Below, in pieces: positions 53,836 through 63,438 of a stretch of DNA of 64,000 nt. Below the pieces are notes generated by a model. That model ran no database searches. It worked only from the letters and a program-made list of their open reading frames with translations, and was not told the origin of the DNA. A program made the translations under genes and the position numbers. The stretch's first letter is position 1, and each line of letters begins with the position of its first letter. Source of the DNA: Marinilabilia rubra (lineage in GTDB: Bacteria > Bacteroidota > Bacteroidia > Bacteroidales > Marinilabiliaceae); assembly GCF_003121985.1 (NCBI RefSeq), contig NZ_QEWP01000009.1, forward strand, positions 62,001-126,000. The letters are read 5' to 3'.

Positions 53836-54195
53836 TCATTCACCTAAAGTAATTTCCTTCCTTTTTTTTCTTGTCAAAAGATAAAAACCCAAAAGGGCAA
53901 TTCCCCCAAACAAAAGCACCATTGAAATATAAGAAACTCCTTCACTCATAACCCCATTCATTGCCAAAGAATCTCCAACCATAAAACCAATGGCAATTCC
54001 AATAAGAAATATCCCGTATTTCAAAGAACTGATTTTACTTTTTTTCTCTTCCTCCTCGAAAATTGAGGCGTCCCTGCCTGATGCGATCAGGGCTGTGCGT
54101 TCCATTCGTTTGTTACGGTAATAAGTAACCAACACAATAATCCCAAATATCATTGCAAAAAACGCTACCGGTACAATTACTTCTACGTCGCTCAT
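53836..54195 (-). CDS. Small inner-membrane protein, DUF6249-like
   Basis: A 119-residue protein with an N-terminal membrane segment (about 6-25, VIVPVAFFAMIFGIIVLV), a charged cytoplasmic linker (RNKRMERTALIASGRDA, EEEEKKSK) and two more segments (about 60-78 and 88-108). The layout is that of DUF6249 proteins. It diverges from an ECF sigma factor gene, separated by 141 bases, and such pairs in Bacteroidota suggest that it is under control of that sigma factor or takes part in its signalling. Function is not known. Confidence 0.8.
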   Translation of the reverse strand: MSDVEVIVPVAFFAMIFGIIVLVTYYRNKRMERTALIASGRDASIFEEEEKKSKISSLKYGIFLIGIAIGFMVGDSLAMNGVMSEGVSYISMVLLFGGIALLGFYLLTRKKRKEITLGE

Positions 54196-54336
54196 AATTA
54201 TTGATTTTTATTTGTTTTGTCCATTGGACGCCTCAATTTTCTTTTTGGTTACACATTCTTCCCCCGGTTTATCCTTTTTTATTAAAATTCATATTAACTT
54301 GTAACCAACACGGAACAAACAGCGTCATAATATCAA

Positions 54337-54915
54337 ATGGCAGCAAAAGAAGACAAACATATTATTAAACAAATAAAGAATGGAGATGTAGCCGCGTATT
54401 CGGTTCTCATTGAAAGATACCGTCATATGGTTTTCACTTTGGCTTTGCAGTTATTAAAAAATGAGGCCGATGCAGAAGAGGTAGCCCAGGATGCATTTCT
54501 TAAAGCCTACAGAGCTTTAGATAAATTTGAGGGGCGTTCTTCTTTTTCAACCTGGATATATAAAATCACCTATTTTCAGGCCATATCAAAATTAAGGAAA
54601 TCAAAGAAAAAAGAAGTAGGCTATGACGAAGATTTCAACGGTTATGAAAAAAGCCAATTTACAGAAGATTTAGGCACCGATCTTTTAGAAGCCCAGGACA
54701 GAAGCCGCTTTTTAAAAATAGCTTTAGGAAAAATTAAAGGAGAAGAAGCCACGGTTCTGACACTTTTCTATTTTGAAGACCTTAAAACAGAAGAGATTGC
54801 CGAAATAACAGGAATGAGTGTATCTAACGTCAAAGTAAGGCTGCATCGGGGAAGGCAAAATTTGCTCAAAGAACTTAAAGTGGCATTAAAGAAAGAAGCA
54901 GCTTCTTTGTTGTAA
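54337..54915 (+). CDS. ECF-family RNA polymerase sigma factor
   Basis: Alternative sigma factor of 192 residues. Sigma-70 region 2 is at about 15-85 (VLIERYRHMVFTLALQLL, EVAQDAFLKAYRALDKF, FSTWIYKITYFQAIS) and region 4 at about 120-185 (ALGKIKGEEATVLTLFYFE, TEEIAEITGMSVSNVKVRLH). It lacks region 3, as expected for the ECF group. The next gene on the same strand encodes a two-segment membrane protein in the place of an anti-sigma factor, 109 bases downstream. Its target promoters cannot be told from here; the divergent DUF6249-like gene is a candidate. Confidence 0.93.
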   Translation: MAAKEDKHIIKQIKNGDVAAYSVLIERYRHMVFTLALQLLKNEADAEEVAQDAFLKAYRALDKFEGRSSFSTWIYKITYFQAISKLRKSKKKEVGYDEDFNGYEKSQFTEDLGTDLLEAQDRSRFLKIALGKIKGEEATVLTLFYFEDLKTEEIAEITGMSVSNVKVRLHRGRQNLLKELKVALKKEAASLL

Positions 54916-55024
54916 CCGCTTTCTATCGCCGATAAAAGATGAATTTTTAGCCCAGGCCCAGCTTAATCTTAAGCAAAAGTTGCTTAAAAAACGCTTGAGA
55001 TCTTTCATTCAAAAAAGACAGGAA

Positions 55025-55432
55025 ATGAAAAAAAACAAACATAAAACAGAAGACCAGGTCATTAGAGAGTTATTTCAAAATAGCTTTCAACCAGGTCAGA
55101 TTAAATCTGAGGACTTTAACCGCAACATAATGGATCAGGTAATGAGCGAATGGGTATCGCAATCTAATTATTACCAACCATTGGTAGACAAAAAGAACCG
55201 ATGGTGGATTTTGCCCGGAATCGCCGTGCTTTTTATTGTTGGTTATTTATTTGATTTGACCAGGATCGGCTCTGCAAGCAAGGAAGCAATGTTGCTGAGC
55301 AACATGGCATCAGCTCTCCAGTCACTTTATTCCTGGATTGAACCAATACATATTATTATTCTCGGAGCATCTGCGGCCATTGGTTTATTGCTAGCCCTGG
55401 ATCGTTTTTTTCAAAAATTATCCAATATATAG
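55025..55432 (+). CDS. Membrane protein downstream of ECF sigma factor, possible anti-sigma regulator
   Basis: A 135-residue protein from ATG 55025 (MKKNKHKTEDQVIRELFQN); the frame opens 15 codons earlier with TTG. The N-terminal 55 residues are charged and predicted cytoplasmic (helical, DQVIRELF, FNRNIMDQVMSEW). Two membrane segments follow: RWWILPGIAVLFIVGYLF and IIILGASAAIGLLLALDRFF. There is no zinc-binding HxxxCxxC motif, so it is not a ZAS-type anti-sigma factor; the position and topology make a sigma-interacting role plausible but unproven. The TAG stop starts a dispersed repeat at 55430. Confidence 0.7.
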   Translation: MKKNKHKTEDQVIRELFQNSFQPGQIKSEDFNRNIMDQVMSEWVSQSNYYQPLVDKKNRWWILPGIAVLFIVGYLFDLTRIGSASKEAMLLSNMASALQSLYSWIEPIHIIILGASAAIGLLLALDRFFQKLSNI

Positions 55433-55475
55433 TATTTGCAAGGAAACAACAATTGCTGCTTTATGCTTGTCTTCA
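55430..55475 (+). repeat. Dispersed repeat, TAGTNTTTGCAAG end, at a stop codon
   Basis: TAGTATTTGCAAGGAAAC, followed by AACAATTGCTGCTTTATGCTTG, aligns with 63338-63380 (TAGTGTTTGCAAGAAAAC, then GACAATTGCGGCGTTATGCTTG). The TAG is the stop codon of the preceding gene. The other end of the element is not recognisable here. Confidence 0.6.
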
Positions 55476-55637
55476 AAACAGTTATTTAGGAAAAGCAAAC
55501 ACCTCTTTTCAGAAATCGCAAGCCTTGCACTTGACGTCTTCTTTCAAGCACAGATGAAAAACATGTTTTTTCTTGCAGGGTTTCCTGAGCTGGCAACAAT
55601 ATTAAAGCCTGCAAAACGAAAGAGTATCAAAAATCAT

Positions 55638-56798
55638 TCAGGTAAAAAAATTCAGCCCCACAAAAATCAAATGAGCCGTAATTCCCGCAATCAAACCTCC
55701 AACAGTATGCGCCAGTAATGCCCTTGAGGTCAAACTCCTATACCCGAGAGTATCCAGCATCGCAGTATGTGTACTTAAATATCCGCTCCAACACATTCCC
55801 ATCGCTGTAAATACTGCAATTTCATTAGTACCTACAATACCTTGAGCCACAAAAGCTTTCACCATCGACAAGGCAGCTCCAACTGCTCCTAAAGAAGTAA
55901 CGGGAAAGGCAATCAATTCAGGATTCTCAAATCCGAAAAGGAACTCAAAAATCCACGAGCAATAACCTGCCAGGCGCGGCAAAACAGGAACTCCCTCATA
56001 AGCAAGCCCCTGGTAGCCGACCGACGGATCATTTACTGAAAACGTAACCACCATTATGAAGGTACTGATTACCAAAACTCCGGGAATAATTGACAGTCCC
56101 AGATCCACTCCCGATTTCCCTCCATCAAGAATGGCATTCAAAAAACGCTGGAATGTGGGCCCGCGGGAATCAAAGCGAATTTTTTCAACATTCTGTTTTT
56201 CCTCTGCAATGGTTGTCTCCTCAAAGGAAACATTTTTTAACAGAGCCTGCATTAAACGCGTACTCACTATGGCTCCGGCCAATGCACCAACCAGGCCAAT
56301 CATCGCTCCTTTAAAAAAACCAAGGCTGCTCATAAAAGCCAGAACAATCAGTCCCATTCCAAATGCTGTCCCAAAATTAGTCAGCGACAATAACTCACGC
56401 TTCTTAAAGAAACTATTAAAATGCCTGTCATGCGAGAGACCGATAATTGCCGGATTGTCAGAAAAAAAAGTCATTAATCCTGCAAGCGAAGCTACCCCCG
56501 GAAGTCTAAACAAGGGGCGCATAAGTGGTGCAAGAACCAGCTCCAGTAATCGTACCACTCCAAATTCGATCATCAATTTGCCAAGAGCTCCCGTTAGAAC
56601 TGTTATGCCAAGAATAAACAACACGGTATTCATAAGTAAGTCATGAGCCGTTCGCATTAAGGTGTTAAGCAAATTGGTGACTCCCATTTCACTTCCGAGA
56701 TAACCAAAAAATAACCCAAAAACCATTAAAAACACAACCGCTTCATAGCGCCTGCGTTCCAGGTAACCCCTTTCTTTCAATTTTTTGACTGGTCCCAT
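55638..56798 (-). CDS. Nucleoside-recognition (Gate domain) membrane protein
   Basis: Polytopic inner-membrane protein of 386 residues with about ten hydrophobic segments. Two Gate-type halves are visible: MNTVLFILGITVLTGALGKL through PLFRLPGVASLAGLMTFFSDNP, and GLSIIPGVLVISTFIMVVTF through FPVTSLGAVGAALSMVKAFV. This is the pattern of the nucleoside-recognition domain shared by SpmA/SpmB, YjiH and relatives. The transported or sensed ligand is not established in this group, so no substrate is given. It faces away from mutS2 and converges with the ECF operon; no obvious partner gene. Confidence 0.82.
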   Translation of the reverse strand: MGPVKKLKERGYLERRRYEAVVFLMVFGLFFGYLGSEMGVTNLLNTLMRTAHDLLMNTVLFILGITVLTGALGKLMIEFGVVRLLELVLAPLMRPLFRLPGVASLAGLMTFFSDNPAIIGLSHDRHFNSFFKKRELLSLTNFGTAFGMGLIVLAFMSSLGFFKGAMIGLVGALAGAIVSTRLMQALLKNVSFEETTIAEEKQNVEKIRFDSRGPTFQRFLNAILDGGKSGVDLGLSIIPGVLVISTFIMVVTFSVNDPSVGYQGLAYEGVPVLPRLAGYCSWIFEFLFGFENPELIAFPVTSLGAVGAALSMVKAFVAQGIVGTNEIAVFTAMGMCWSGYLSTHTAMLDTLGYRSLTSRALLAHTVGGLIAGITAHLIFVGLNFFT

Positions 56799-56960
56799 AC
56801 CATCTATCCTAAAAACATATTAATCATGGTGGCTAAAATAATTTGGGAATTCTAAAAAAAACAAGACGAAACTCAGGCTTTTCAACTAACGCTACATGAA
56901 TTATATCAGCGATTTAGATTGATAATTACCATAAAAAAGTGCTGCACCCAATCTTTTATT

Positions 56961-56968
56961 TATTTTTG
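56961..56968 (+). promoter_or_regulatory. -7 promoter element before mutS2
   Basis: TATTTTTG matches TAnnTTTG and ends 17 bases before the GTG start codon. The -33 element is not clear. Confidence 0.35.
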
Positions 56969-56985
56969 CAAAAAAATGAAGACAC

Positions 56986-59493
56986 GTGATTTATCCAACC
57001 ACATTTGAATCAAAGTTATATTTCGATAAAATAAGAGAATTAGTCAGAGGAAACTGTCTTAGCCCTATGGGGCAGGAACGGGTTGACAAGATGACTTTTT
57101 CCGACAATTATGAGAATATCACCACCTGGTTGCGTCAAACGCACGAAATGATGCATGTCTCTGATGACGGACAGGAAATGCCGGTGGGGCACTTCTATGA
57201 CTTAAGAAAACCACTTAAGAAATTAAGAGTAGAAGGCCTTTTTCTCGAAATACAGGAACTTTATGACCTTAGAAGGGCCTTAGGAAGCGTTCGTGATATA
57301 CTCCGTTTCCTCCAAACAAAAGACAAGGAAGACTTTCCGGCTCTATTCAAATTAGCAGATCCGGTAATGGTATACCCGGCTGTGCTGGATAGGATAGACA
57401 CTGTCATCAATAAGCATGGCGAAATACGAGACAATGCTTCCCCTGATTTATTGCGGATACGTCGGGAAATACGGAGCAAGCAAAGCAGTATTTCAGGAAA
57501 AATGTCTGCCATTTTGCGCCGTGCTCAACAAGCAGGCATAGTGGATTCGGAAGCAACGATAGCTATCCGGGACGGAAGAGCTGTAATCCCAGTACTTTCT
57601 GCTAATAAACGCAAACTTGCCGGCATCGTTCAGGATGAATCGGCTACAGGAAAAACGTCTTACATTGAACCGGCAGAAATAGTTGAAATCAACAATGAAA
57701 TACGAGAACTGAGCTATGCTGAAAGAAGGGAGATCGCCAAGGTGCTTTCAGAGCTTTCTGTTTTCCTGAAGCCTTATCTGGAAGAGATATTATATGCGTT
57801 CCGTTTTATAGGCATAATCGATTTCATCAGAGCCAAAGCACGTTTTGCAAAACGAATAGAAGCCATTGTCCCCAATGTTTCCAACGAAACATCCTTTGTC
57901 TGGGAAAAAGCCATGCACCCCTTGCTTTTTATCCAAAATAAAGCCGCAGACAAACCGATTGTTCCATTGGATATTGAACTCAACGAGGAACAAAGGATAT
58001 TGTTGATTTCCGGACCCAATGCCGGAGGTAAATCTGTATGTCTCCAAACAGTAGGTCTGCTTCAGTATATGCTTCAATGCGGTCTTGCTGTTCCGGTTGG
58101 AGATAATTCCAGAATGGGCCTTTTCAGCAGCATTTTCATGGATATGGGCGACGAACAATCCATCGAAAACGATCTAAGCACCTACAGTTCCCATCTTCTG
58201 AACATGAAAAACTTCCTGCGACATTGCAATGAAAAATCATTGCTTTTAATTGATGAGTTTGGAACGGGAACAGAACCAATGCTGGGAGGGGCCATTGCAG
58301 AGGCAGTTCTGGAACAACTAAATCAGCAACAGGTATACGGGGTAATCACCACGCATTACACCAATCTGAAACATTTTGCCTCAGAACATGAGGGGATAGT
58401 GAATGGGGCAATGCTGTTTGATACACACCATATACAACCACTTTTTAAGCTGGAGATGGGACAACCAGGCAGCTCCTTTGCTTTCGAGATTGCCAGAAAA
58501 ACAGGTTTGCCTGAGGATATACTTCAAAAAGCTAAAAACCGGCTGGGTGAAGATCACATCAATTTCGACAAGCACTTGCGGGAAATCATCCGGGACAAGA
58601 GATATTGGGAAAAGAAAAGGCAATCTGTTCGTGACCGGAACAAAAAACTTGAAGATACGATTGCCAGATACGAAAAAGACCTGGAAAAATTAAAGAGTGA
58701 ACGCAGCCAGATCCTGGATTCAGCAAGAAACCAGGCAAAAGAAATGCTGAGTTCTACCAACCGGGAAATAGAGAAAACCATACGTGAAATAAAAGAGGCC
58801 CAGGCAGAAAAAGAGAAAACACGAAACCTTCGAAAAGACCTTGATTCTTTTAAAGAAAAGATTGAAGACAATAGTGTAAATGAAGAAGAGCAGAAAAAAC
58901 TGGAAAAAAAGATCAGAAAAATAAAAGATAAACAAGCCGGCAAAAAGAATAAAAAAGAGAGTCAGCCAAAATTAGCAGAAGAAAAGAAGTCCGGCAAAAA
59001 AATCAAAGAGGAGCAACCCAGACAACTAGAGGCTGGAGATCCGGTAAAACTTGAAGACCAAAATGTACCCGGAGAGATAATTCAAATAAATGGAAAAGAA
59101 GCACTTGTCGCTTTTGGACAGTTAATGACATCTGTAAAAATAAACCGACTGGAACGAATCAGTAAAAACGAATACAAAAAAAGTTTGCGCCAATCGGGCA
59201 GCATATCCACTCCCAACTATAGTGATCAGGTTCGTGAAAAGAAACTCTCATTCACCCCTGACATTGACGTGAGAGGCATGCGCGCCGAAGATGCTATTTC
59301 AAGAGTTTTAGAGCATCTGGATGAAGCATTGCTCTGCGGAGCGGAAACCGTCAAAATCCTTCATGGGAAAGGCAATGGTGTACTAAGAGAGCTCATTCGT
59401 CAACATCTTGCAACTCTTAGCTTTGTTTCACGTTATTATGACGAACATGTTCAGTATGGAGGTAGCGGGATAACCATTGTTGAACTGGAATAA
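56986..59493 (+). CDS. mutS2: MutS2 (Smr-domain MutS homologue)
   Basis: MutS-type ATPase with a nuclease domain; the family is linked to suppression of recombination and, in Bacillus, to splitting collided ribosomes. It lacks the mismatch-recognition domain of MutS. The clamp/lever part spans about 1-320, and the ATPase about 325-530 with Walker A GPNAGGKSV (about 343) and DEFGTGTEP (about 423). A long, highly charged coiled coil covers 520-690. A KOW-like segment (about 685-730) and the Smr domain (about 755-835, DVRGMRAEDAIS, ILHGKGNGVLRELI) follow. The start is GTG 56986 (MIYPTTFESKLYFDK); the ATG 10 bases upstream is in another frame. 835 residues is normal. Confidence 0.95.
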   Translation: MIYPTTFESKLYFDKIRELVRGNCLSPMGQERVDKMTFSDNYENITTWLRQTHEMMHVSDDGQEMPVGHFYDLRKPLKKLRVEGLFLEIQELYDLRRALGSVRDILRFLQTKDKEDFPALFKLADPVMVYPAVLDRIDTVINKHGEIRDNASPDLLRIRREIRSKQSSISGKMSAILRRAQQAGIVDSEATIAIRDGRAVIPVLSANKRKLAGIVQDESATGKTSYIEPAEIVEINNEIRELSYAERREIAKVLSELSVFLKPYLEEILYAFRFIGIIDFIRAKARFAKRIEAIVPNVSNETSFVWEKAMHPLLFIQNKAADKPIVPLDIELNEEQRILLISGPNAGGKSVCLQTVGLLQYMLQCGLAVPVGDNSRMGLFSSIFMDMGDEQSIENDLSTYSSHLLNMKNFLRHCNEKSLLLIDEFGTGTEPMLGGAIAEAVLEQLNQQQVYGVITTHYTNLKHFASEHEGIVNGAMLFDTHHIQPLFKLEMGQPGSSFAFEIARKTGLPEDILQKAKNRLGEDHINFDKHLREIIRDKRYWEKKRQSVRDRNKKLEDTIARYEKDLEKLKSERSQILDSARNQAKEMLSSTNREIEKTIREIKEAQAEKEKTRNLRKDLDSFKEKIEDNSVNEEEQKKLEKKIRKIKDKQAGKKNKKESQPKLAEEKKSGKKIKEEQPRQLEAGDPVKLEDQNVPGEIIQINGKEALVAFGQLMTSVKINRLERISKNEYKKSLRQSGSISTPNYSDQVREKKLSFTPDIDVRGMRAEDAISRVLEHLDEALLCGAETVKILHGKGNGVLRELIRQHLATLSFVSRYYDEHVQYGGSGITIVELE

Positions 59494-59587
59494 AACGTTT
59501 ATGGTATTTCTGATAAAAAGTTCCACTTTTCGAATATATTTATCAGACCCGTTTACATCACTGAATAAAATCTTTTTATATTTCGGC

Positions 59588-62500
59588 ATGCTTGCACCGG
59601 TGAAAAATATATTCTTTTGCAATCTGGGACTTTTAAAAAAAACGACCCTGTGTTTTTTTATGCTTTTCACTTTCTTAGTCAGTAAAAGCCAGAATAATAA
59701 TGGTCCGGTGCATTTCGAAAACCTTTCCAGGGCAAACGGACTGGTGCAGTCGAATATTAGCTCCATAACCTGCGACCACAGAGGATTTGTATGGTTTGGT
59801 TCGTCTGATGGTTTATATGAATGGGACGGATTGTCTCTTTCCATATACACCAGCGAAAAAGGTGATTCGCTAAGTCTGAGCGATGATAATATAAGTTGCC
59901 TCCATCCCGATCCCAATCAAAAAGGATTATGGATAGGAACCGTTTTTGGGGGTATAAACTATTTCGACTACGACAAAAAAGAGTTTCATTCATTTTTACC
60001 CTCAATAAACAATGAGAATGGAGTCAAAAACTATCTCAACAACATAAGAAGCCTTTGCAAAATAAACGACTCTACATTACTTATCGGAACCAAAGCCCAG
60101 GGCCTTATAAAGCTCATTATCAAAGGCAAAAAAATAAAATCCCTTGAAAGAATCAGCACTTCTGCCGATGAACTGAACTTCAGAGTTTACAAAATAAAAA
60201 AAATCAATACTCAGATATTTGTTGGCAGCTCCAGGGGCCTTCTAATTCTAACAGAAGAAGGAAAGCTCACTGAGCACTATTCTCCTTTCACCTTCTCAAA
60301 AAACAGCAGAACACTTTTCAAGGACTTTACAACTCTTCCTTCGGGGCAGATTGTATTGGCTTCAGTAAATAACTTATGGTATTGGAATCAAAAAAACAAT
60401 TCTGCCTCCATTCTAGCCATGGACGAAAGCATTTCCAATATAACCTGCTTATCCACCGATCACAAAGGACGACTTTGGATAGGAACTATCAGTGAAGGTT
60501 TATATAGTTTTGACACAAAAAAAAGAAAACTAAGACACTACACTTCGGATTACCAAAACACACATAACTCGGGATTAATCAACAATCAGGTGAATGATCT
60601 GGTTTTTTACAAACATCAACCATTTTTAATGATAGCCACCCCGACGGGTATTTCTTCGATAGACTTTAACCGCTATCTCTTTAAAAGCTACGACATTCAG
60701 AAACTTTCAGAAGCCAGCAACACTTCTGTATTCTTTCAGCTCAAACATCCGGATAATACACGCTGGTTTTGGACACTAGATGGTCTTTACAGACAATCGC
60801 AACCTGACCAGGAATTTCAGAAAGTTCTCCATAGTGATATTGGGAAAAGAGTCAATCTGATCAACAAAGGAATTGTCGAAAACCGCACTATTTGGTTTGC
60901 GACATCTAATGGTTTACTTGAAATGCGGGAAAATCAAAAGATGGGAAAATGGCACTTTTTTGAGCATCCTGATTTGCCTGCAAAAAAGCTCAATGATTTT
61001 GGCAGCCTGAAAGCAGATGAAAACGGAATGATTTGGCTGGCTTCACGAGCCGGTTTAGTCGTATTTGACACCACTGATAATAATTATACGGTATATCCTT
61101 TCCCCCTTAATGAATGGGGTCTGGATATAGTTCCGGTTACAGATCTGGTACTGACAAACAATCGGGAAGCCTGCTGGATTGGGAGTAAAAGTGAGTTTCT
61201 CATAAAATTTGACAGGAAAACCAAAGAATATTATCAAGTACCTGCGTGGGTAGAAGCCACCGATTCAACCCGTCACTCCAAAGCCAACTATGTTTTATCA
61301 ATGGTGACCGATGAAGATAACCGATTGTGGCTGGCAACCTATGGCAACGGATTGTTATACATGAATCCGGATTCACCTCAACTACAGGACGTCTTTGCTA
61401 AAAGCACCCTGGCAGGAAATACTTATGCCCTTACTTTTGGAAGCGACAGCAGCCTTTGGATTTCAACCGATTACGGCATCACTCAATTAAACCCAAAAAC
61501 CGAAAAAATGATGGAATTTGGGTTAGACGAAGGAACTTTTTGCCAGGAGTTTAATGAAGGTGCTGTTTTCCAAACTTCTGAGGGAGAAATATTAATGGGG
61601 GGAATGAATGGCTTCATTGAATTTGATCCTCATAAAATAAAGCTCAACAAATACATTCCTCCGGTTTATATCACAAGCTATTCTATCGGATCATCCAATG
61701 TCACCATTGGCGGACAGGTTTTACGGGATGTGGAATCTGTCAAAAGTAAGGAAATTGAAATTCCTTACGGAAAAGACATCATCTCCTTTGAAGCTTCAGT
61801 TCTAAACTTTAGTCATCCTCTTAAAAATCAAATATCGTGGAAGCTGGAGGGCTTTGATGAAAAATGGTCTAATGCTCCCTCTTATCATGTCATAACCTAC
61901 TCCAACCTTCCTCCCGGCAATTACCGGCTGAGAGTAAGGGGAGCCAATAACCACGAGGTTTGGAATAGCGAGGGAGATTATCTTGATATCATTGTTAAGG
62001 CACCGTTTCACCTTCAGCCATGGTTCCCCTGGCTTATTGGAGGTCTCATTTTAGTACTTATTGTTCTTGTTTACTGGCTTCAAACACGTTTACTTCAACG
62101 ACAAAAAACATTGCTTTCGAAGATGGTACGGGAGCGCACAAAAAGCCTTCAGGAGGCGTACAGTGAATTAAAGAAAAGCCAGCAAAAAGTAATGGTTCAA
62201 AACCAGGAACTGGAAATGCACCGGCATGACCTGAAAAAACTCGTTGCTGAAAGAACAGCGGACCTTGAAAAAGCCAAGAAAAAAGCTGAAGAATCAGATC
62301 GTTTAAAAACAGCCTTTCTGGCCAATCTATCCCATGAGATACGTACGCCAATGAATGCCATTGTTGGGTTTTCAACACTGCTTTCAAATATAGATTTATC
62401 GGATGAGGATAAAGATGAGTTTGTTAAAATGATTCAACAGTCAGGAGATAATCTTCTGGCCTTAATTAATGATATTATTGATATCAGCCGCGTTGAGACC

Positions 62501-63055
62501 GGTCAAATGATCCTCCATAAAGAGGAATTCATCCTGGGTCCCTTCCTACAGGAAATCATCAAGACTTTAAAAATGCAGCCACAGAAGAAAAGCCAGGTAA
62601 GCATTAATCTTGATGTCCCGGAACATCTTTTTAACCAACCTCTAAAAACAGACAAACAAAGGCTAAATCAAGTCATTACCAACCTCATGGGAAATGGCAT
62701 GAAATTCACAGCAGACGGACAAGTAAAGCTCTCTCTTGAAGCCCTTAAAGGCTCTGAACTCCTCAGCTTTATTCCATGGTTTGAAGTGGAATCAATTCCG
62801 GAAGATGTTCTTCTTTTCATTGTAGAAGATACGGGAATAGGCATTTCTGAAAAAAATCAAAAAAACATTTTCCAACCGTTTAGCAGAGTCGAAAACTCAG
62901 GAGAATCAATTTATGGTGGCATGGGACTGGGCCTCAGCATCGTGAAAAGCATCCTTCCTCCTCTTGGCGGAGATATTACCCTGAAATCCCGTCAGGGAGA
63001 AGGTACAACCTTTTATTTCTATCTGCCAGTCAACAATAACCTGCCAGATTCTTAA
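59588..63055 (+). CDS. Sensor histidine kinase with periplasmic propeller (no receiver or HTH)
   Basis: Membrane histidine kinase of about 1155 residues. The open frame begins at 59477 inside mutS2, but the first 37 codons are not needed; ATG 59588 (MLAPVKNIFFCNLG) gives a signal peptide ending near VSKSQ. Reg_prop propeller repeats fill about 30-700 (GFVWFGSSDGLYEWDG, KGLWIGTVFGGINYFD, GRLWIGTISEGLYSFD), then a Y_Y_Y domain (about 720-790) and one membrane segment (WFPWLIGGLILVLIVLVYWL, about 812). A coiled coil (about 835-905), HisKA with SHEIRTPMNAIVGF (His about 915), and HATPase (NLMGNGMKF, DTGIGISEKN, GGMGLGLSI) complete it. In contrast to the PUL regulator it has no receiver or AraC domain, so it must pass phosphate to a separate regulator, none of which is in the window. 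The ligand is unknown. Confidence 0.9.
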   Translation: MLAPVKNIFFCNLGLLKKTTLCFFMLFTFLVSKSQNNNGPVHFENLSRANGLVQSNISSITCDHRGFVWFGSSDGLYEWDGLSLSIYTSEKGDSLSLSDDNISCLHPDPNQKGLWIGTVFGGINYFDYDKKEFHSFLPSINNENGVKNYLNNIRSLCKINDSTLLIGTKAQGLIKLIIKGKKIKSLERISTSADELNFRVYKIKKINTQIFVGSSRGLLILTEEGKLTEHYSPFTFSKNSRTLFKDFTTLPSGQIVLASVNNLWYWNQKNNSASILAMDESISNITCLSTDHKGRLWIGTISEGLYSFDTKKRKLRHYTSDYQNTHNSGLINNQVNDLVFYKHQPFLMIATPTGISSIDFNRYLFKSYDIQKLSEASNTSVFFQLKHPDNTRWFWTLDGLYRQSQPDQEFQKVLHSDIGKRVNLINKGIVENRTIWFATSNGLLEMRENQKMGKWHFFEHPDLPAKKLNDFGSLKADENGMIWLASRAGLVVFDTTDNNYTVYPFPLNEWGLDIVPVTDLVLTNNREACWIGSKSEFLIKFDRKTKEYYQVPAWVEATDSTRHSKANYVLSMVTDEDNRLWLATYGNGLLYMNPDSPQLQDVFAKSTLAGNTYALTFGSDSSLWISTDYGITQLNPKTEKMMEFGLDEGTFCQEFNEGAVFQTSEGEILMGGMNGFIEFDPHKIKLNKYIPPVYITSYSIGSSNVTIGGQVLRDVESVKSKEIEIPYGKDIISFEASVLNFSHPLKNQISWKLEGFDEKWSNAPSYHVITYSNLPPGNYRLRVRGANNHEVWNSEGDYLDIIVKAPFHLQPWFPWLIGGLILVLIVLVYWLQTRLLQRQKTLLSKMVRERTKSLQEAYSELKKSQQKVMVQNQELEMHRHDLKKLVAERTADLEKAKKKAEESDRLKTAFLANLSHEIRTPMNAIVGFSTLLSNIDLSDEDKDEFVKMIQQSGDNLLALINDIIDISRVETGQMILHKEEFILGPFLQEIIKTLKMQPQKKSQVSINLDVPEHLFNQPLKTDKQRLNQVITNLMGNGMKFTADGQVKLSLEALKGSELLSFIPWFEVESIPEDVLLFIVEDTGIGISEKNQKNIFQPFSRVENSGESIYGGMGLGLSIVKSILPPLGGDITLKSRQGEGTTFYFYLPVNNNLPDS

Positions 63056-63337
63056 GCTTTAGATTATCTATTAATAGAAAATCACCTCTTCCGTTTAATC
63101 AGGAAGCGCTGAAAACACATATTTCATTAACTATCAAATCCTTACACTACATCAACAAACACTTAAGTGAAAGGTTATTTCACAATACACTCAAATTTCT
63201 TTGCATTGGACTATATTAAAATAGCTAATCAAAAGAATAAAATTTACTTCACCCCCACAACCTCAAAGTATTTACACATTCCTTCGATTGGGCGGCTTGT
63301 AAATTATGCCAATTTGACTTTTTCAGCAGTCCCTTCT
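63056..63337. other. Intergenic region after the histidine kinase gene
   Basis: About 280 AT-rich bases, no gene and no clear terminator. It continues into the repeat at 63338. Confidence 0.45.
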
Positions 63338-63437
63338 TAGTGTTTGCAAGAAAACGACAATTGCGGCGTTATGCTTGCACTTTCTGACCAGACACATGAC
63401 TAAAAACAAATTTTACTTAGTTTATAGACAGGCACTA
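63338..63437. mobile_element. 100-bp palindromic element between kinase and transporter genes
   Basis: It starts TAGTGTTTGCAAGAAAAC and ends TTAGTTTATAGACAGGCACTA, so the outermost bases are TAGTG and CACTA. The left part matches 55430-55475 and 95-140; the right part (CTTTCTGA, ACTTAGTTTATAGACAGG) matches 45849-45908. It is the only copy in which both ends can be seen. One base separates its right end from the stop codon of the transporter gene. Confidence 0.65.
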
Positions 63438-63438
63438 C

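Noticed and set aside
56056-56646. 196-codon plus-strand frame
   Set aside because: It is antisense to the nucleoside-recognition membrane protein, whose membrane pattern and family motifs are clear.
58554-58943. 129-codon minus-strand frame rich in Phe and Ser
   Set aside because: It is the antisense of the charged coiled coil of MutS2; such runs produce hydrophobic shadows.
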